Of a stretch of DNA of 64,000 bases, positions 63,184 to 64,000 are shown piece after piece. The stretch's first letter is position 1. The number at the start of each line of letters is the position of its first letter. The DNA comes from Acidobacteriota bacterium (GTDB lineage: Bacteria > Acidobacteriota > UBA890 > WLXD01), in contig WLXD01000002.1 in the NCBI GenBank assembly GCA_012103255.1, positions 1 to 64,000 of the forward strand, written 5' to 3'. The notes beneath the pieces are model-generated. The model saw only the letters and a program-made list of their open reading frames with translations, did no database searches and was not told the origin of the DNA. The position numbers were made by a program, and so were the translations under genes.

Positions 63184-63522
63184 CTACAGAGTCTCATTGG
63201 CCTCCATCATGGTCAAGATCGCTTCTACCTCCAGTCGCGCCTCATCCACCGCGTCCAGAAGGTCCGTCGACCTCACCCCGGATGCGACATGCCGCCGAGC
63301 TCCAGCGATCGTAAAGCCGCGTTCCTGAACCAATTCCTTGATTCGCTGAATCAACTCGATGTCCTCTGGCCGGTAGAGCCGCTGTCCACCGCGACTCTTC
63401 GTAGGGCTCAACTGCGGAATCTCGGCTTCCCAATACCGCAGCACGTGGCTCTCGAGGTCAGTCAATTCACAGACCTCCCCCATGCGGTAGAAACGCTTCT
63501 GATAACCGGTCGCGAGGGCCAT
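63184..63522 (-). CDS. MerR-family regulator
   Basis: A 112-residue MerR-type protein with the N-terminal winged helix YRMGEVCELTDLESHVLRYW, then SRGGQRLYRPEDIELIQRIKELV, and a short helical C-terminus. There is no cysteine-rich metal-binding or ligand domain. It matches the small MerR homologue that follows ihfA in many gammaproteobacteria. It starts 1 bp after the HU/IHF stop. Confidence 0.88.
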   Translation of the reverse strand: MALATGYQKRFYRMGEVCELTDLESHVLRYWEAEIPQLSPTKSRGGQRLYRPEDIELIQRIKELVQERGFTIAGARRHVASGVRSTDLLDAVDEARLEVEAILTMMEANETL

Positions 63523-63523
63523 G

Positions 63524-63808
63524 TCAGTCGTTGATCGCGCGCAGCAGTGCTGGTGCGGGCTGGAAGGTAAGCGCCTTGTGGGCCGGAATCATCATGGGTT
63601 CTCGGGTTGCGGGGTTCACGCCTTGTCGAGCAGCCCTTTCGACCACCTCGAACGTACCGAAGTTGGTCACCATCACCTTGCCGTCCGCCACGAACCCATC
63701 CTTGACCTGGTCCATGAGGACATCCACGAGGGCCACGGCCTCCGTCAAGGAGATCCGTGGCTCTGCTTCGTGAATCGCACGCGCGATGTCTCGCTTTTTG
63801 AGGCTCAT
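63524..63808 (-). CDS. HU/IHF family DNA-binding protein
   Basis: A 94-residue nucleoid protein from ATG 63808 (MSLKKRDIARAIH); a longer frame to 63862 has no similarity. The family signature reads NFGTFEVVERAARQGVNP (DNA-intercalating Pro in RQGVNP), then IPAHKALTFQPAPALL. The position before a small MerR gene and tRNA-Pro(GGG) is the gammaproteobacterial ihfA position, but the sequence is intermediate between HU and IHF, so I give no symbol. Confidence 0.88.
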   Translation of the reverse strand: MSLKKRDIARAIHEAEPRISLTEAVALVDVLMDQVKDGFVADGKVMVTNFGTFEVVERAARQGVNPATREPMMIPAHKALTFQPAPALLRAIND

Positions 63809-63850
63809 GGCTCGCGGCGAGGGGATCGACCCGGAATCAACGCTCAACGC

Positions 63851-63856
63851 AGTATA
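63851..63856 (-). promoter_or_regulatory. -10 element for HU/IHF gene
   Basis: TATACT on the minus strand, 42 bp before the ATG at 63808. TTGTCG lies 19 bp upstream as a weak -35. AGCCC-AC-GGGCT at 63856-63867 overlaps it and could be the end hairpin of der or an operator. Confidence 0.4.
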
Positions 63857-63890
63857 GCCCACGGGCTGACGCCTCCGACAAGTCGATCAC

Positions 63891-64000
63891 CTACTCGGGG
63901 CGACGTCGGCGTTGGCGGATGTTGAGGCGCAGGGGTGTACCCGAGAACTCGAAAGTGCGGCGCAGCCGATTCTCGAGATAGCGGCGATAACTCGCCGGAA
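63891..64000 (-). CDS. der: GTPase Der (EngA), C-terminal end (partial)
   Basis: The last 35 codons of a gene that runs off the window. The peptide ASYRRYLENRLRRTFEFSG...GTPLRLNIRQRRRR matches the C-terminal KH-domain strand of Der, the double-GTPase ribosome-assembly factor (compare YKRYLMNYFR and GSPIRI in E. coli). It ends 82 bp before the HU/IHF start. Confidence 0.9.
   Translation of the reverse strand, partial: PASYRRYLENRLRRTFEFSGTPLRLNIRQRRRRPE

Overview
The window is a dense, GC-rich bacterial chromosome segment with about 50 protein genes, three tRNAs, short intergenic gaps and many 1-8 bp gene overlaps. I see no phage, insertion sequence or CRISPR array. A Gram-negative cell envelope is implied by outer-membrane barrels, lipoproteins, HflKC and NfuA. 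A homodimeric E1 pyruvate dehydrogenase (AceE), NfuA with a degenerate A-type domain, a CpxRA-like pair, and an HU/IHF gene next to a MerR gene and tRNA-Pro(GGG) point to a gammaproteobacterium or near relative. An ADOP-type orphan permease and some atypical gene neighbourhoods suggest a poorly sampled lineage. The placement is an inference.

Region 0-7 kb is a tight plus-strand cyanophycin operon: isoaspartyl dipeptidase (iadA), cyanophycinase (cphB), cyanophycin synthetase (cphA), a second protein with a Mur-ligase module but no ATP-grasp, and an OsmC-like protein. Synthesis and stepwise breakdown of the Asp-Arg polymer are therefore encoded together. At 34.9-39.4 kb a minus-strand operon holds an eight-haem TPR lipoprotein, arginine deiminase (arcA) and carbamate kinase (arcC), which could turn the released arginine into ATP. 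The ornithine carbamoyltransferase step is not in the window.

Region 7-17 kb carries a DUF819 membrane protein, an amine oxidase, a PLP lyase, a membrane spermidine-synthase-like protein, an MFS exporter, an inositol monophosphatase, a Crp/Fnr regulator, and an ECF sigma factor with an NrsF-type anti-sigma factor divergent from an outer-membrane barrel. Region 17-23 kb is the complete pyruvate dehydrogenase operon aceE-aceF-lpd, in which the dehydrogenase carries its own lipoyl domain.

Region 23-34.8 kb holds small unknown genes, a secreted serine hydrolase, an unusual HTH-permease fusion, a CpxRA-like two-component system with a good CpxR-box match upstream, an exported PI3/4-kinase-like protein, and a sugar dehydrogenase plus amidohydrolase pair. 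Region 39.5-46 kb is a minus-strand run of an LVIVD propeller protein, a small secreted protein, a multicopper oxidase, hflK, hflC and a DUF3014 protein.

Region 46-64 kb contains an AI-2E transporter, acetoacetyl-CoA synthetase, an aldehyde dehydrogenase with a coupled outer-membrane protein, tRNA-Arg(CCU), an ATP-grasp ligase, nfuA, a potassium channel, an Npt-type nucleotide transporter with a HEAT-like tail, a thioredoxin-fold isomerase, glycerate 2-kinase, tRNA-Pro(CGG), a DUF368 polyprenyl-phosphate translocase, surE, tRNA-Pro(GGG), a MerR regulator, an HU/IHF protein and the 3' end of der.
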